Part shown: positions 6,449 through 7,630 of the stretch, piece after piece
How positions within the stretch are numbered: the stretch's first letter is position 1
Layout of the letters: each line of letters begins with the position of its first letter
Source: Nitrososphaerota archaeon
GTDB taxonomy: Archaea; Thermoproteota; Bathyarchaeia; Bathyarchaeales; Bathycorpusculaceae
Assembly (NCBI GenBank): GCA_031282985.1
Contig: JAITCR010000117.1
Location: 1 to 7,630, forward strand
Length of the DNA stretch: 7,630 bases
Reading direction: 5' to 3'
The notes under the pieces: generated by a model
Told to the model about the DNA's origin: nothing
Seen by the model: the letters and a program-made list of their open reading frames with translations, nothing else
Databases searched by the model: none
Made by a program: the position numbers and the translations under genes

Positions 6449-7129
6449 ATGAAAAGAAAGAAACTGTTTGTGACCGTTACATTATTGCTGTTATTAATTG
6501 GTTCAATAGCAGCCACAAGTTATGTTATGATTAACAAACAGGAGGAAGAGCAAACACAGTTCTACGTCGGAGTAACCTACTGCGGCAACTCTGTCCAAGA
6601 AGCAAAAGAACTCATAGACAAAGTAAAAAACTGCACAAATTTATTCATCCTACAATCGTGGCCTTTGTCGTGGAATAGTACCGCCATGGACGAAATCGGT
6701 GATTACGTGTTTGCTTCAAATTTAAATTATGCAGTCAGCGGCGGCACAGGTAATACCATGGGTTTGAACAGTTGGCTTAATACTGCAAAAGAAAAATGGG
6801 GAGAACAATTCATTGGAGTATACTACAATGATGAGCCCTGTGGGAAAATGCTTGATGGATCCGTTATTTTGGAAAATACAGTTATCCAAGTTGACGGAGG
6901 TGCTCAGATGAGAAGCAGGATCACAAAAAACGCAGGAGGGGCAATTGGTCTTGATGATAATGGTACACTACATATTTACTACACTGATGGAACCATTACC
7001 AGTAGTATGTCCCAATATAATACCGAGAACAGCGAAGCACCTTTCTTTATAGGCAGTACGAGGATCATGTACTATCCCAATGGAACTATTGTAGTATACG
7101 AGGACAATTTTGATACTGAAAAAAAATAA
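6449..7129 (+). CDS. Uncharacterised membrane-anchored surface protein, first part, frameshifted
   Basis: The first 226 codons of a larger gene. Residues 1-5 (MKRKK) and a hydrophobic helix at about 6-28 form an uncleaved signal anchor, so the rest should lie outside the cell. From residue 38 on (FYVGVTYCGN) it looks like the start of an alpha/beta barrel, with alternating hydrophobic strands (NLFILQS, FIGVYYNDEP) and an acidic Asp-Glu-Pro at 128-130 at a strand end, as in many glycoside hydrolase-like proteins. Two beta-hairpin-like repeats follow, YYTDGTI at 177-183 and YYPNGTI at 208-214. Four N-glycosylation sequons occur. I recall similar unnamed proteins in uncultured archaea, with no established function. 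The frame opens at 6329, but the first 40 codons look non-coding and lack a signal; ATG at 6449 places the signal anchor at the terminus. The stop at 7127-7129 follows an A8 run, and the protein resumes in another frame. Confidence 0.75.
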   Translation: MKRKKLFVTVTLLLLLIGSIAATSYVMINKQEEEQTQFYVGVTYCGNSVQEAKELIDKVKNCTNLFILQSWPLSWNSTAMDEIGDYVFASNLNYAVSGGTGNTMGLNSWLNTAKEKWGEQFIGVYYNDEPCGKMLDGSVILENTVIQVDGGAQMRSRITKNAGGAIGLDDNGTLHIYYTDGTITSSMSQYNTENSEAPFFIGSTRIMYYPNGTIVVYEDNFDTEKK

Positions 7130-7130
7130 T

Positions 7131-7630
7131 TGTTACACTCCAGAAAACATCACAAAATATCCAGACCCAATACCGCCTTATGAACAGGTATTAAAGCAAA
7201 ATCCCATACAAACACATGATGATGTCGCTAACCTGTTCGTAAACATGAGCAGGGAAAAGTTGGAAAATCGCTTTTTGAACAAAACACAATTAAAGGAAGA
7301 GTCAATTTTGGTTTTTACCTCTGACTATGGACTTTACTGGTGGAATTACCAAAGTGGCTATGATCTTGTGCTTGCACAGTTAGGTTGGAACAACTCTATC
7401 AAACAAGAAATTGGTTTAGTGCGAGGAGCAGCAAATCTTCAAGGTAAAAGCTGGGGCACCATAATCACTTGGAAATATACTCAGCCACCCTTTCTTACTG
7501 ATGGGGAGGAGATGTTTGAGCAAATGAAAACCTCCTACCAGGCAGGCGCAGAATACGTAATAATATTCAACTACTCCGAAGACCCAACAAACCCAAACAC
7601 ACTACAAGAAGAACACTACCAAGCTATAGA
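7131..7630 (+). CDS. Uncharacterised surface protein, continuation after frameshift, partial at right edge
   Basis: An uninterrupted frame from 7131 to the window end, beginning CYTPENITKYPDPIPPYEQ, with no start near its beginning; the first ATG is at 7245, inside the domain. It runs on from the frame ending at 7129: removing one A from the A8 run at 7119-7126 gives TEKNNCYTPEN in one frame. The segment carries barrel-like features: ILVFTSDYGLYWWNY, VRGAANLQGKSWGTIITW, and a late GAEYVIIFNYSEDP. Five more N-glycosylation sequons (NIT, NMS, NKT, NNS, NYS) support an extracellular place. The reading is coherent over about 166 codons, so it is not a chance frame. Function is unknown; a sugar-acting hydrolase is an inference from fold-like features, and no catalytic pair can be assigned. 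The gene has no stop in the window. Confidence 0.7.

Noticed and set aside
1..7630. CRISPR array, tRNA or rRNA genes
   Set aside because: No regularly spaced repeats, no tRNA-like T-loop motif with pairing arms, and no rRNA-like sequence was seen in the gaps between genes.

Overview
The window looks archaeal. The signs are AT-rich promoters with TTTAAATA-type TATA boxes, T-run terminators without hairpins, TTG and GTG starts, an archaeal-type cofactor-independent phosphoglycerate mutase (ApgM), an archaeal-type RNase HI, and a membrane-anchored, sequon-rich surface protein. The mix resembles uncultured Thermoproteota of the Bathyarchaeia kind. Archaeal origin is well supported; the lineage is an inference from memory of similar proteins.

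Layout: (1) positions 1-471, minus strand: the decayed 5' part of an IS630-type transposase gene, cut by the window edge just at its first catalytic Asp codon. (2) 612-3070, minus strand: a two-gene ABC exporter operon, ATPase then permease, joined by an ATGA overlap and followed by a T8 terminator. (3) 3071-3353: a divergent promoter region. (4) 3354-4631, plus strand: apgM. (5) 4632-4688: a short convergent gap with T-runs on both strands. (6) 4689-5606, minus strand: a Thermus-like class II fructose-bisphosphate aldolase. (7) 5607-5835: a divergent region with a clear TATA box for the aldolase and a very A/C-rich plus strand. (8) 5836-6258, plus strand: RNase HI. (9) 6449 to the right edge, plus strand: an uncharacterised extracellular protein, probably with a TIM-barrel hydrolase-like fold, interrupted by a frameshift at an A8 run and continuing out of the window. 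No gap between genes exceeds 300 bases.

Functionally, apgM and the aldolase both serve glycolysis/gluconeogenesis, but they are convergent and have separate promoters. The ABC exporter, RNase HI and surface protein have no evident link to them. I found no CRISPR array, tRNA, rRNA or clear new multi-gene system. The best leads are the frameshifted surface protein family with its leader inverted repeat, patches of opposite strand composition that ignore gene direction and switch inside genes, and the bacterial-looking aldolase.
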